DNA of 63,410 nucleotides from positions 1 through 63,410 of the forward strand of contig NZ_SMKY01000016.1 of NCBI RefSeq assembly GCF_004349235.1. Direction: 5' to 3'. This document shows positions 51,439 to 60,570 of this stretch, piece by piece. Origin of the DNA: Actinomadura darangshiensis. Lineage in GTDB: Bacteria > Actinomycetota > Actinomycetes > Streptosporangiales > Streptosporangiaceae. Position 1 is the stretch's first letter, and every line of letters begins with the position of its first letter. Under the pieces are notes generated by a model, which was given only the letters and a program-made list of their open reading frames with translations, had not been told where the DNA came from and made no database searches. Both the position numbers and the translations under genes were made by a program.

Positions 51439-51840
51439 ATGCACGTGCTCGGAATCAACGCGATTTTTCACGACCCCGCAGCCGCACTGGTGCCGGACGG
51501 GCCCGCCCGCATCCACGTCCCCGAGCCGGCCGCCGACCTCGCGCTGCGCGCCCTCAACGCGGGCCACGGGCTCGTCCTCGGCGATCGGCAAATCACGCAC
51601 CCGGTGCTTCCGGCCGGGTTCTGGGCGTCGGTGCGCGCCGAGGCGGGCAACGCCGACGACATCCTCATGTGGCGCATGCACGGCCCGTCCTGGCGCAACC
51701 GCGCCGGCGAGGGCCGCGGCCTGATCCGCCGCCACGTCCTCACCACGGCCGCCGGGCTCCTCGCCCTGACCGCCGCGCTCCGCCGCCGCGGCACCGCCGC
51801 CGCGGTCGATCTGGTCCTCGGCGGAAGGCGGCGCCCGTGA
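51439..51840 (+). pseudogene. Chimeric remnant: carbamoyltransferase start joined to glycosyltransferase 2 end
   Basis: An open frame of 133 codons. Residues 1-20 (MHVLGINAIFHDPAAALVPD) are the unmistakable start of a NovN/NodU-type O-carbamoyltransferase. Residues from about 25 onward (DLALRALNAGHGLVLGDRQ, THPVLPAGFWASVRAEAG, then WRMHGPSWRN and a closing hydrophobic helix) look like the C-terminal end of a family 2 glycosyltransferase. The middle of both proteins is absent. An in-frame deletion through two adjacent genes explains this. It overlaps the GT9 gene by GTGA, which preserves the old operon spacing. It is unlikely to have either activity. Confidence 0.7.
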
Positions 51841-52859
51841 GGGTCCTCGTCGCACGCCAGGACAACATCGGCGACGTGCTGCTCGCCGGGCCCGCCGTGC
51901 GGGCGGTCGCCGCACGCGCCGACGAGGTCGTGCTGCTGTGCGGGCCGCGCGGACGCGCCGCCGCCGACCTGCTGCCGGGCGTCGACCGCGTCATCGAGTG
52001 GCGCGCCCCCTGGATCGACCCCGACCACGTGCCGGTCGAGCAGGCCGCGATCGACGGGCTCATCCGCAGCCTCAGGGGGTTCGACCGGGCGCTGATCCTG
52101 ACCTCGTTCCACCAGTCGCCGCTCCCGCTGGCGCTGCTGCTGCGGCTCGCCGGGACGCCGTGGATCGGCGGCATCGGCGAGGACTACCCGGGTTCACTGC
52201 TCGACCTGCGGCACCGCCCGGACACCGACGTCCCCGAGCCGCTGCGGATGCTCGCGCTCGCCGAGGACGCCGGGTTCCCGGCCCCGGCCGACACACGCCT
52301 GCGGGTCGGGGGCCCGCTTCCCGACGTCGACCACCTCACCGGCGGCCCCGGGTACGCGGTGGTCCATCCGGGGACGTCGGTCCCCGCGCGCGCCTGGCCG
52401 CCGGGGCACTGCGCCGAGGCGGTGCGGCTGCTGACCGCGGCCGGGCACCGGGTGGTCGTGACCGGCCGCGGCGAGGAGAAGGAGCTGACCGCGCTGGTCG
52501 CCGGCGAGGACGGCCTCGACCTCGGCGGGCGCACGAGCCTGCCGGAGCTGGCGTCGGTGCTGGCGGGCGCGTGCGCGGTCGTCGCCGGCAACACCGGCCC
52601 CGCGCACCTGGCGGCCGCGGTCGGCACGCCGGTCGTGTCGCTGTTCGCGCCGACCGTGCCGGCGGCGCGGTGGGCGCCGTTCGGCGTCCCGCTGGCGCTG
52701 CTCGGCGACCAGCGGGCGCCCTGCAAGGACAGCCGCGCCCGCGAGTGCCCCGTCGACGGGCATCCGTGCCTGTCGTCGGTCAGTGCGGACGAGGTCGCCG
52801 CGGCCGTCGAGATCGTCGCCAAGGCCCCGCCGGTCACCGGCGAGGTGCCCGCCCGATGA
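51837..52859 (+). CDS. Family 9 glycosyltransferase (heptosyltransferase-like)
   Basis: A 340-residue GT9/GT-B enzyme. The N-terminal acceptor domain begins VRVLVARQDNIGDVLLAGPAVRAV, the classic GT9 start. The C-terminal donor domain contains GYAVVHPGTSVPARAWP, GHRVVVTGRGEEKELTALV and VVAGNTGPAHLAAAVGTPVVSLF with the diagnostic GPAHLA. GT9 enzymes usually move ADP-heptose to a glycan; in actinobacteria the acceptor is unknown. The reading frame is intact, unlike its neighbours. It starts by GTGA overlap with the chimeric remnant and overlaps the next remnant by 4 bp. Confidence 0.87.
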   Translation: MRVLVARQDNIGDVLLAGPAVRAVAARADEVVLLCGPRGRAAADLLPGVDRVIEWRAPWIDPDHVPVEQAAIDGLIRSLRGFDRALILTSFHQSPLPLALLLRLAGTPWIGGIGEDYPGSLLDLRHRPDTDVPEPLRMLALAEDAGFPAPADTRLRVGGPLPDVDHLTGGPGYAVVHPGTSVPARAWPPGHCAEAVRLLTAAGHRVVVTGRGEEKELTALVAGEDGLDLGGRTSLPELASVLAGACAVVAGNTGPAHLAAAVGTPVVSLFAPTVPAARWAPFGVPLALLGDQRAPCKDSRARECPVDGHPCLSSVSADEVAAAVEIVAKAPPVTGEVPAR

Positions 52860-53473
52860 GAGTCCTGATGCGGCGCGTGCACGGATCGTGGGCGATGTCG
52901 TTCGTCCACGGCCCGCAGACCACGCTCGTCCCCGTCGTCCCGGACCGGGGCCCGGACGGTAAGGGCCGGCCCGACACCTTCCACTGGCCGGACCGCGCGG
53001 TCGAGGTGCCGCCGGAACAGCTCCGCGACGAGGACGTCGTCGTCCTGCAGCGCCCCCACGAGCCGCGGCTCGCCGAGCAAAGGCTCGGACGGCGCTTCGG
53101 ACGGGACATCCCCCCTACGTCGAGCACGACACCCCGGACCGCACCCCGTCCGACGCGGGGACGCCCGAGGAGGTACACCGCGGACATGCCACGCGCGTCG
53201 GCATCGCCCCCGAGTCGCTGCGGACGTTCGAGGACCTCCCGCAGGCGAGGATGCACGAGGAGCTCGCCCGCCGCCTGGGCAAGGAGGCGCGGGCCGACGG
53301 TCATGTTCGACGACGACACCCCGGCACCGCTGCTGAAGCGGCTGCGCCCCGACGTGTGGGTCAAGGGCGCCGACTACACCGGGACGATCCTGTCCGGGGA
53401 CGAGACGATCCGGGCCTACGAGGGGCGCTCCACCACGCGCCTGCTGTCCACGACGAAGGGAAACGCGTCATGA
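52856..53473 (+). pseudogene. Remnants of a glycosyltransferase and of a heptose-phosphate adenylyltransferase
   Basis: The first 84 codons (MRVLMRRVHGSWAMSFVHGP..., DVVVLQRPHEPRLAEQRLG, GRRFGRDIP) are the start of a glycosyltransferase. At about 53110 the sense shifts to the next frame (YVEHDTPDRTPSDAG, later MHEELARRLGKEARADG), so one or a few bases were lost and most of the gene is gone. From 53303, back in the first frame, FDDDTPAPLLKRLRPDVWVK and a final YEGRSTTRLL match the C-terminus of HldE/RfaE2 adenylyltransferases with an internal gap. The stop overlaps the SDR start (ATGA). None of the parts should be active. Confidence 0.65.
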
Positions 53474-54147
53474 ACGTCCTCATCACCGGCGGTGCCTCCG
53501 GGCTCGGCGCGGCGGTCGCACGCAAGATCGCCGACGACGGCGGGCGGCCCCTGGTCCTCGACCGGCACCCTCCGAAGGACGACTTCGAGCACATGCAGGC
53601 CGACCTCGCCGACCGCCGCTGCGCCGAACGCGCCGTGCACGGCCTGGCGCGCGCCGCCGGCGGGCTGAACGCCGTCGTCACCGCCGCCGGCATCGACGCG
53701 TGCGGCACGCTGTGCGACGTGCCCGCCGAGGACTGGGAGCGGGTCGTGCAGGTGAACCTGCTCGGCACCGCCGCGGTCGTCCGCGCCGCGCTCCCCTATC
53801 TCGAGAACGAGCCGCACGGGCGCGTCGTCACCGTCGCGTCCACGCTGGGGTTCAAGGCGGTCGGCGACGCGACGGCGTACTGCGCGTCCAAGTTCGGCGT
53901 CGTCGGGTTCACCCGGGCGCTCGCCGCCGAGATGGCCGGGAAGGTCGCCGTCACGATGGTCGTGCCGGGCGGCATGGACACCGCGTTCTTCGACGACCGC
54001 GCCGAGCAGTACAAGCCGGGCCCGGACGCCAAGCTGAACCGCCCCGAGGACGTGGCGGCGACCATCGCGTTCGCGCTCTCCCAGCCGGCCGGCTGCGAGG
54101 TGCGCGAGCTGGTCGTCTGCCCCTCGGACGAACCGTCATGGCCGTGA
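53470..54147 (+). CDS. Short-chain dehydrogenase/reductase
   Basis: A 225-residue classical SDR. The cofactor loop is MNVLITGGASGLGAAVARKI, NAG is replaced by TAAGI, the catalytic Ser lies in VVTVASTLGFKAVGDATAY, and Tyr-x3-Lys is YCASKFGVVGFTRAL. VVPGGMDTAFFDDRA follows. The frame is complete. In related clusters the SDR accompanies heptose-type sugar genes. It starts by ATGA overlap with the HldE remnant and ends in a 10-bp overlap with the next broken gene, so it is a survivor inside a decayed operon. Confidence 0.87.
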   Translation: MNVLITGGASGLGAAVARKIADDGGRPLVLDRHPPKDDFEHMQADLADRRCAERAVHGLARAAGGLNAVVTAAGIDACGTLCDVPAEDWERVVQVNLLGTAAVVRAALPYLENEPHGRVVTVASTLGFKAVGDATAYCASKFGVVGFTRALAAEMAGKVAVTMVVPGGMDTAFFDDRAEQYKPGPDAKLNRPEDVAATIAFALSQPAGCEVRELVVCPSDEPSWP

Positions 54148-54413
54148 TCTCCTCGCGGGGCTCGTCCTGCGGGCACTCGGCCTAGGCGACCTGCTGACCG
54201 CCGTCCCGGCGGGCCAGGCGAGACGTCCCTCGCGCAGCTCGCGACCGCCTTCCGCACGCCGTCCCGGGCGACATCGGCAGCCCCTGGCGCCTCCGGATCC
54301 CGGTCGAGGACGGCCTGCGCGACACGATCGAGTGGTTCGGCCGGGAGCCGGCGGTCTCGCCTTTGTTTGGCGGCCGCGGGCGGGGTAGAAGTACCGCGCC
54401 CCGCGGGGCCTGA
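54138..54413 (+). pseudogene. Remnants of a second GT9 gene and a sugar epimerase
   Basis: ATG 54138 would start a second GT9 protein, but the family start LVLRALGLGDLLTAVPA appears only in the next frame (from about 54160) and the first frame stops at the TAG near 54183. From 54270 another frame reads DIGSPWRLRIPVEDGLRDTI then EWFGREPAV, which resembles the C-terminal end of NAD-dependent sugar epimerases, ending at TGA 54411-54413. Each piece is under 50 codons. The family guesses rest on short stretches. Confidence 0.5.
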
Positions 54414-54465
54414 ACACCGCCCGCTCGTGTTCCGGCCCCGCAGTCTTCTTTCGGGGATCAGGCCG

Positions 54466-55368
54466 CTAGCGCGCGCCGAGGACGTCCATCAGCTCACCGA
54501 GCATCGCGCCGTCCGCCGGCTGCGCCACGGCTCGCCCGCCGCCGTCCGGCGACAGGCACCACGTCCACCAGCGGTCGAGTTCCGCGAGGTCCAGCACGGG
54601 CTCGTCCCGTCCTTCCCGCGACGGCGCGGGCACGGTGACGACGGCGGGCCACGACCACGCCCGCGCCTGCGCCGCCACCTTGGCGCCGCCGCCCACCGGG
54701 TCGACGGCCAGCACGGGAACGCCGCTCTTCAACGCCAGGACGAGGCCGTGCAGGCGCGTCGTGACCACCACATCGAGCCGGCGCAGCACCGACTCCAGTT
54801 CGGCCGCCGTCGTGAACAGCCGCCAGTCGCGGGGATCGAGCCGGGTGTCCAGCGGCAGCCGGGCGCATCCGCGGCCGGCGAGCCAGTCCGTCAGCTCGTG
54901 CTCCACCCGGGCGTGGCGGCGCCGCCCGCCGTACTCGGCCTGGCCGGGCGCGAGCACCACCCCGGCGACGGGCACGGACGGCGTCGCGGGCAGCGCCGCC
55001 AGGTCCTGCCGCGGCGCCTCGACCGGCGCGTCCCGTGCGAGGACGGCGTCGAACCCGGTGACCGCCGGGTCGTCCGGATCGATGACCGAAACTCCGACCG
55101 CCACCCGGGTGCAGCGGGCGTAGCGGCGGTGCAGCTCCTCGATCTGCCGGCCGTGCAGCGGCCCGCAGGCGAACACCAGATGCGTGTAGAAGGCGGGATC
55201 GGCGCGTTCGAGGTCCAGGGCGCCGGGCCGGAAGACCGGGCTCCACGCCAGGTGGCACTCGACTCCCGCATCGGCCAGCGCTGCTTGGACGGCCTCCATC
55301 GCGAGGACGTCGCCCGCCGTCGCCTCGCCGTGCCGGAAGCTCGGCCATCCCGTCACCAGCACACGCAT
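54466..55368 (-). CDS. Polysaccharide pyruvyl transferase family protein
   Basis: A 300-residue protein with the fold and closing motif of the PS_pyruv_trans/CsaB family: MRVLVTGWPSFRHGEATAGD, VFACGPLHGRQIEELHRRY, RVAVGVSVIDPDDPAV, and VVTTRLHGLVLALKSGVPVL then AVDPVGGGAKV. The TTRLHGLVLALKSGVPV block is the family hallmark. It would transfer a pyruvyl group to a cell-surface glycan, although related proteins have other roles. It faces the decayed sugar cluster and may belong to the same surface-glycan function. It is complete and uses ATG 55368. Confidence 0.8.
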   Translation of the reverse strand: MRVLVTGWPSFRHGEATAGDVLAMEAVQAALADAGVECHLAWSPVFRPGALDLERADPAFYTHLVFACGPLHGRQIEELHRRYARCTRVAVGVSVIDPDDPAVTGFDAVLARDAPVEAPRQDLAALPATPSVPVAGVVLAPGQAEYGGRRRHARVEHELTDWLAGRGCARLPLDTRLDPRDWRLFTTAAELESVLRRLDVVVTTRLHGLVLALKSGVPVLAVDPVGGGAKVAAQARAWSWPAVVTVPAPSREGRDEPVLDLAELDRWWTWCLSPDGGGRAVAQPADGAMLGELMDVLGAR

Positions 55369-55730
55369 CCGCTCAGCTGCCTTCCGCCTTGGTCCTCCCG
55401 GGCGAAGGGGCGTCCTGCCTGTCTGCTACCCGCCGTGGTCCGTCCCATGTCCGGGTCCCGCGGGCGTCCCCGGGACGGGACGGAGCGCTCCCCGCGCGGT
55501 GACACTTCAGACACCTACCCGTTTACGGACAGGTCCGGTTGGGGACAGTCATCTCGCGGCCCACTCGCGAGGTCGGAGCCAAGTGCCCCGAACTGCGAGC
55601 CTGGGCCGCGCCACGCGTCCGGCACCCATGCGAAGACAGGCAGGGAGGCGTTCAGCCGGTACGGGAACGGGCTGCTCGGCAGATCGACATCGGGGTCGAC
55701 GGGGCGTCCGGTCACGGGACCCGGGCACTG
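55369..55730. other. Intergenic region between pyruvyl transferase and SRPBCC genes
   Basis: A 362-base stretch. I find no gene with a ribosome-binding site and normal codon pattern on either strand. It should hold the promoter of the pyruvyl transferase gene and the end signals of the SRPBCC gene. No strong hairpin or repeat was found. Confidence 0.5.
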
Positions 55731-56192
55731 TCAGGGCTCGGGACGGTCCGCCTGGCCGCGCCGGGCGCCGGTCTGGACGCCGCGGGACTCGATGAAGGTC
55801 TTGAAGCGGCGCAGATCGCCCTTGACGCGGTGGGTGAGGGCGCCGATGCGGTCGCCCGCCTTCTCCGCCAAGCCCTCCGAGTCGATCTCCAGCTGGGCCG
55901 TGACGCGGGTGGTGGTCTCGTCCAGCCGGTGGAAGGTCACCACGCCGGCGTGCGTGGGGCCGTCCAGCGACTTCCAGGCGACGCGCTCGTCGGGGAGCTG
56001 CTCGGTGATCCGGGCGTCGAACCGGCGGGTGACGCCGGCGATGCGGGTCGTCCAGCGCAGGGTGGTGTCGTCGAGCCGGCGGATCTCCTCGACCCCGTCC
56101 ATGAACCGCGGGAACGTCTCGAACCGCGTCCACTGGTCGTAGGCGGCCCGGATCGGGACGGTCACGTTGACCGACTCGGTGATCGTGCTCAC
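55731..56192 (-). CDS. SRPBCC-family (polyketide cyclase-like) protein
   Basis: A 153-residue helix-grip protein. STITESVNVTVPIRAAYDQW, FPRFMDGVEEIRRLDDTTLR, and FHRLDETTTRVTAQLEIDSE follow the usual SRPBCC order, with a final amphipathic helix (GDRIGALTHRVKGDLRRFKTF). Members bind hydrophobic ligands; this membrane-stress-like type has no known reaction. GTG 56192 has GGAGG with 7-nt spacing. It is divergent from the SigF-like sigma factor gene, and its promoter lies in the same 165-bp space. Confidence 0.87.
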   Translation of the reverse strand: MSTITESVNVTVPIRAAYDQWTRFETFPRFMDGVEEIRRLDDTTLRWTTRIAGVTRRFDARITEQLPDERVAWKSLDGPTHAGVVTFHRLDETTTRVTAQLEIDSEGLAEKAGDRIGALTHRVKGDLRRFKTFIESRGVQTGARRGQADRPEP

Positions 56193-56270
56193 GGCTCCAC
56201 CTCCTGCCTCATCCGGCCGGTACCCGCGGGCGCCGCCTTTATCCCGCGCCGCTGGACGCCGGGAACCCCC

Positions 56271-56295
56271 GTGTGATGGGGCAATCCTCGGGTAA
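56271..56295 (+). promoter_or_regulatory. SigB/SigF-type promoter before the sigma factor gene
   Basis: GTGT (56271-56274), a 15-nt spacer and GGGTAA (56290-56295) fit the stress-type consensus GTTT-N14-17-GGGTAY with two mismatches. The sigma gene starts 62 nt later, after an AAAGGAGAG ribosome-binding site. Autoregulation is the simplest reading. Confidence 0.5.
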
Positions 56296-56357
56296 AGGGA
56301 CCGCACCGAGCGATCGCCCCTGCCCTCGCCGGCCTCGTCCGCAAAGGAGAGAACCGC

Positions 56358-57146
56358 ATGACGTCGGCGCAGTCCTCCACCCGGTTCGATGACGGGCGTA
56401 CCGAGATGCTCCTGGCCGAGATGAACCGACTCACGCACGACGATCCCCGGCGGGAACGGCTGCGGGAGACCATCGTGGACATGCATGCGCCGCTGATACG
56501 GGGTGTGGCACGCCGGTACGCCAACCGAGGTGAACCGCTGGACGATCTGCAGCAGGTCGCCTACTTGGGGCTGGTGAAGGCCATCAACCGGTTCGACCCG
56601 CATATCGGCGACCGGTTCGTCACCTATGCCTACCCGGTCGTGACGGGGGAGGTGAAGCGGCACTTCCGCGACAAGACGTGGGGAATACGGGTGTCGCGCC
56701 GCATCCAGGAGCTGCGGCCGGTGCTGCAGCGCACCACCCAGGAGTTCACCCGCGAACACGGCCGCTCCCCCACGACCGCCGAGATCTCGGCGCTGATGAA
56801 CATCACCGAGGATGAGACGGTCGAGGTCATCATCGCCTGCGACGCCTACCGCCCGCTCTCCCTGGAGGCGCCGTCGGACGGGTCGCAGGGCGGCGAGAAC
56901 GGCACGGTCGGCGAGTACCTCGGGTCCGACGACCCGGCGCTGGCCGCCTTCATCGACGGACATGCCCTGGCACCGCTGATCGACGACCTGCCCGAGCGCG
57001 AGCGGACGATCCTGCTGCTGCGGTTCTTCGGCAACAAGACCCAGACGCAGATCGCCGAGCAGATCGGGCTGTCCCAGATGCACGTCTCCCGCCTGCTGCG
57101 CGCCACCCTGGACCGGCTCCGCGTCGGCCTGCTGGCAGAGCAGTGA
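56358..57146 (+). CDS. SigB/SigF/SigG-subfamily RNA polymerase sigma factor
   Basis: A 262-residue alternative sigma factor. Region 2 reads LDDLQQVAYLGLVKAINRFD, RFVTYAYPVVTGEVKRHFRD and TWGIRVSRRIQEL. Region 3 follows (REHGRSPTTAEISALMNI). Region 4 has LPERERTILLLRFFGNKTQTQ and IAEQIGLSQMHVSRLLRATL. It directs polymerase to stress or development promoters. Such factors are usually held by an anti-sigma kinase encoded next to them; none is in this window. It is preceded by a promoter of its own recognition type. It ends 8 nt from the convergent protease gene. Confidence 0.94.
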   Translation: MTSAQSSTRFDDGRTEMLLAEMNRLTHDDPRRERLRETIVDMHAPLIRGVARRYANRGEPLDDLQQVAYLGLVKAINRFDPHIGDRFVTYAYPVVTGEVKRHFRDKTWGIRVSRRIQELRPVLQRTTQEFTREHGRSPTTAEISALMNITEDETVEVIIACDAYRPLSLEAPSDGSQGGENGTVGEYLGSDDPALAAFIDGHALAPLIDDLPERERTILLLRFFGNKTQTQIAEQIGLSQMHVSRLLRATLDRLRVGLLAEQ

Positions 57147-57154
57147 CCTGACGG

Positions 57155-58015
57155 TCAGGGCTTGGGGAGGGCGCAGGCCTTGCTCAGCACGATGTCGTTG
57201 CCCTTGCCGATGCAGCGGGCGAGCAGGTACGTCTGCTGCCCGTAGTGGGTGCCGTGGCGGACGGTGATGTTGCCCTTCCGGTCGACCTCGCAGGGGTTGT
57301 TGAGCGTGCAGCGCTCGCCGTCGTCGTTGCCCGTGTTGTTGATGCCGACGACGTGGCGGGTGCGGACGTCGATGATCGGCGATCCGGACGTGCCGTGGAT
57401 GGTCTGGCACTCGGGCTTGTAGCGGATCGAGTTCTTCCACGTCCAGTCGGCCTCGCGCAGCCGGTAGACGGTCGCGTCGGTCTTGCAGCCGTAGATCGTC
57501 CGCCAGTAGCCGGACACGATCCGGATCTCGGCCCCGTCGTGCGGCCTCGCCGTCGACAGCCGCAGCGCGGGGATGCCGTACCGCTTCTTGATCGCGCCGT
57601 AGCTGGTGTCCAGCCGGTAGACGGTCACGTCGGTGTCGGTCATCGTCGCGTACTCGACCTTGGTGGCCTGGAGGGTGCCGAGGCTCTTCTCGCCCGTGCG
57701 GTCGAGGAGTGTGAAGGTCCGGGACGACTTCTGGTCGACGATGACCTGGCCCGCCTTAGGCATGCCCGACTCCAGGCAGTGGCCGTTGGTCAGCACCAGC
57801 GCCGCGTCGCTGTCGCGCGACCGGGGCCCGCGCACGAGGGAGCCCGAGCAGTTGCTCAGCGCGACGATGCCGGTGAAGTCGACTTCGGCCTTGTGGCTCC
57901 GCTGCCCCTGCTGGACGGGGACCGCCTGCGCGGAGGCGGCGGGGAACGCCACGGCGCCGGCGACGGCGAGCGTCCCGGTGGCGGTGAGGGCGGCGGCGGC
58001 GAGGCGTCTGGGCAT
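57155..58015 (-). CDS. Secreted trypsin-like serine protease
   Basis: A 286-residue exported protein with signal peptide MPRRLAAAALTATGTLAVAG to about residue 31. The catalytic triad can be placed at His79 (LTNGHCLESG), Asp129 (MTDTDVTVYRL) and Ser210 (IHGTSGSPIID). Paired cysteines (CSGSL/GHC, GCK/PEC, RCT/NPC) suggest disulphides. It belongs to the broad chymotrypsin-like family of secreted actinobacterial proteases; the short, Arg-poor pocket gives no specificity. It has no pro-domain of the alpha-lytic type. It is convergent with the sigma factor gene and downstream of glpK's end by 108 nt. Confidence 0.88.
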   Translation of the reverse strand: MPRRLAAAALTATGTLAVAGAVAFPAASAQAVPVQQGQRSHKAEVDFTGIVALSNCSGSLVRGPRSRDSDAALVLTNGHCLESGMPKAGQVIVDQKSSRTFTLLDRTGEKSLGTLQATKVEYATMTDTDVTVYRLDTSYGAIKKRYGIPALRLSTARPHDGAEIRIVSGYWRTIYGCKTDATVYRLREADWTWKNSIRYKPECQTIHGTSGSPIIDVRTRHVVGINNTGNDDGERCTLNNPCEVDRKGNITVRHGTHYGQQTYLLARCIGKGNDIVLSKACALPKP

Positions 58016-58123
58016 GCGGATCCTCTCGGGCGGGCCGGCGGGGACGCACGGCCGGGACGACGCTGTCCCGGCGGATGCTAGATCATCCCGGCCCGCCTGA
58101 GAAGGAGCCGCGCGGGCGGTCCG

Positions 58124-59641
58124 CTAGTCCACGTCCACCCAGCCGTAGGTGCGCTCGACGGCCTTCTTCCAGCCGGCGTAGCCGGTCCGGCGCTGGTCGT
58201 CGTCCCAGGTGGGCTGCCAGCGCTTGTCCTCGTTCCAGTTCTGGCGGAGTTCGTCGGTGTTGTTCCAGAAGCCGACGGCCAGGCCGGCGGCGTAGGCGGC
58301 GCCCAGGGCGGTGGTCTCGGCGACGACGGGCCGGGAGACCGGGACGCCGAGGATGTCGGCCTGCATCTGCATGCACAGCTCGTTGGCCGTGACACCGCCG
58401 TCGACCTTGAGGACGTCCAGTGACACGCCCGAATCCTCGCGCATCGCCTCGACGACGTCGCGGGACTGGTAGCAGATCGATTCGAGGGTGGCGCGGGCCA
58501 GGTGGGCGTTGGTGTTGAACCGCGACAGGCCGACGATCGCGCCCCGGGCGTCGCTGCGCCAGTACGGCGCGAACAGCCCGGAGAAGGCGGGGACGAAGTA
58601 GACGCCGCCGTTGTCGTCCACCTGCCGGGCCAGCGCCTCGCTCTGCGCGGCGCCCGAGATGATGCCGAGCTGGTCGCGCAGCCACTGCACGGCCGACCCG
58701 GTCACCGCGATCGACCCCTCCAGCGCGTACACGGTCGGCTGGTCGCCGAACTTGTAGCAGACGGTGGTGAGCATCCCGGCCTGGGACCGGACGAGCTCCT
58801 CCCCGGTGTTGAGCAGCAGGAAGTTGCCGGTGCCGTAGGTGTTCTTGGCCTCGCCGGGCGCGAAGCACACCTGCCCGACGGTCGCGGCCTGCTGGTCGCC
58901 GAGGATCCCGGTCAGCGGCACCTCGCCACCGAGCGGGCCGTCCGCGCGGGTCGTCCCGTACGCCCCGGGCGCCGACGACGGCTTGATCTCCGGGAGCATC
59001 GAGCGCGGGATCCCGAAGAAGGACAGGAGCTCGTCGTCCCAGTCGAGGGTCTCCAGGTCCATCAGCATGGTGCGGCTGGCGTTGGTCGGGTCGGTGACGT
59101 GCACGCCGCCGTCCTCCCCGCCGGTCAGGTTCCACAGCACCCAGGTGTCGATGTTGCCGAAGACCGCGTCGCCGCTCTCGGCGGCCGCGCGGACCCCGTC
59201 GACGTTCTCCAGGATCCACTGGATCTTGCCGCCGGAGAAGTAGGTGGCCGGCGGCAGCCCCGCGCGGTGCCGGATCGTCGCGCCCCTGCCGTCGCGCTCG
59301 AGCGCGGAGGCGATGCGGTCGGTGCGGGTGTCCTGCCAGACGATCGCGTTGTAGTACGGGCGGCCCGTGCGCCTGTTCCACACCACGGTCGTCTCGCGCT
59401 GGTTGGTGATGCCGAAGGCGGCGAGGTCGCCGTGGCTCAGGTTCGCCCGGTTGAGGGCGGACTGGACGACCGCGCGCGTCCGCTCCCAGATCTCGGTCGG
59501 GTTGTGCTCGACCCAGCCCGCCTGCGGCAGGATCTGCTCGTGCTCGAGCTGGTGGCGGGCGACCTCGTTGCCGCCGTGGTCGAAGATCATGAACCGGGTG
59601 CTCGTGGTGCCCTGGTCGAGCGCCCCGACGAAGTCGGCCAT
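58124..59641 (-). CDS. glpK: Glycerol kinase
   Basis: A 505-residue FGGY kinase that phosphorylates glycerol to glycerol-3-phosphate. It begins [20 protein letters not shown], contains [20 protein letters not shown], the glycerol-binding SNASR-like [14 protein letters not shown], and [16 protein letters not shown]. The C-terminal [18 protein letters not shown] completes the ATP site. Length is normal. It follows the facilitator gene by 36 nt on the minus strand, the standard glpFK order. No glpD lies in the window. Confidence 0.97.
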   Translation of the reverse strand: MADFVGALDQGTTSTRFMIFDHGGNEVARHQLEHEQILPQAGWVEHNPTEIWERTRAVVQSALNRANLSHGDLAAFGITNQRETTVVWNRRTGRPYYNAIVWQDTRTDRIASALERDGRGATIRHRAGLPPATYFSGGKIQWILENVDGVRAAAESGDAVFGNIDTWVLWNLTGGEDGGVHVTDPTNASRTMLMDLETLDWDDELLSFFGIPRSMLPEIKPSSAPGAYGTTRADGPLGGEVPLTGILGDQQAATVGQVCFAPGEAKNTYGTGNFLLLNTGEELVRSQAGMLTTVCYKFGDQPTVYALEGSIAVTGSAVQWLRDQLGIISGAAQSEALARQVDDNGGVYFVPAFSGLFAPYWRSDARGAIVGLSRFNTNAHLARATLESICYQSRDVVEAMREDSGVSLDVLKVDGGVTANELCMQMQADILGVPVSRPVVAETTALGAAYAAGLAVGFWNNTDELRQNWNEDKRWQPTWDDDQRRTGYAGWKKAVERTYGWVDVD

Positions 59642-59677
59642 GGACTCTCCCTTTCTGCTGGAGGGGCTGCGACCCCG

Positions 59678-60526
59678 TCAGGTGACGTCGTACTCCGGCT
59701 TCGGCTCGGTGGGCACGACGCCCTCCTCGTCGTCGTCCGGGATGTTGCGCCCGATGAGCAGGATGTACAGGCCGGCTCCGAGCACGCCGCCGATCAGCGG
59801 CGCGACGATGGGCACCCAGAAGTAGAAGTCCCCGTACTGGTCTCTCCAAGCGCTCCCGTACCCGGTCAGGTACTGGGCGAGCCGCGGCCCGAGGTCGCGC
59901 GCCGGGTTGATCGCGTAGCCGGCGGCGGAGCCGAACGCCATGCCGATCGCCACCACGACGAGGCCGATGATGAGGGGCGCCAGGTTCGCCAGCGGCGGCG
60001 CGTTGCGCAGGTCGGTCAGCGCGAGGACGAGGAAGAGCAGGATCGCGGTGCCGATGATCTGGTCGCGGAACGCGCCCCAGGTGTGCACCGGCAGCGACCC
60101 GTTGCCGGGCATGGTGGAGAACACGAACTGCGACTTGGTCGTCAGCCCGGGGTCGAACTTGTTGAGGACCTCGGTGTAGTCCCACCGGACGATCAGCGCG
60201 GCGACGAAGGCGCCGAGCGTCTGCGCAAAGCAGAACGGGAGGACCTTGCGCCACGGGAAGCCCTTGAACACCGCGAGCGCGACGGTGACGGCGGGATTGA
60301 TGTGCCCGCCGCTGATCCGCGCGGAGACGTACACGCCCAGCGTGACGGCGAGGCCCCAGGCCCACGCGATGCTGTCGTGGCCGCCGAGGCTCTGGGGGTC
60401 GCCGAGCCCGCTGGCCGCGACGGCCTGGGCGACGACGCCCACGCCGAACAGGATCAGGATCATCGTGCCGGCGAACTCGGCTGCCATCTCCCTGGCGAGC
60501 TCGGGGACCCTCGGCCGTTGCGTCAT
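59678..60526 (-). CDS. glpF: Glycerol uptake facilitator (aquaglyceroporin)
   Basis: A 282-residue MIP channel with six helices and both half-helix motifs: SGGHINPAVTVALAV and AGYAINPARDLGPRLA. The Asp after the second NPAR is the usual mark of glycerol rather than water channels. ATG 60526 (MTQRPRVPEL) has GGAGGAGAC directly before it; an in-frame start 33 nt upstream is less likely. It is the first gene of the glpFK operon and passes glycerol by facilitated diffusion to the kinase. Confidence 0.95.
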   Translation of the reverse strand: MTQRPRVPELAREMAAEFAGTMILILFGVGVVAQAVAASGLGDPQSLGGHDSIAWAWGLAVTLGVYVSARISGGHINPAVTVALAVFKGFPWRKVLPFCFAQTLGAFVAALIVRWDYTEVLNKFDPGLTTKSQFVFSTMPGNGSLPVHTWGAFRDQIIGTAILLFLVLALTDLRNAPPLANLAPLIIGLVVVAIGMAFGSAAGYAINPARDLGPRLAQYLTGYGSAWRDQYGDFYFWVPIVAPLIGGVLGAGLYILLIGRNIPDDDEEGVVPTEPKPEYDVT

Positions 60527-60570
60527 GTCTCCTCCTCCGGGGTGTGTGACATAAGGCACAACCGCCGCGA

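Noticed and set aside
58016..58123. Possible terminator after the glpK upstream neighbour region
   Set aside because: The CCGCC/GGCGG pairing has a long mismatched loop and no U-run, so it is not supported.
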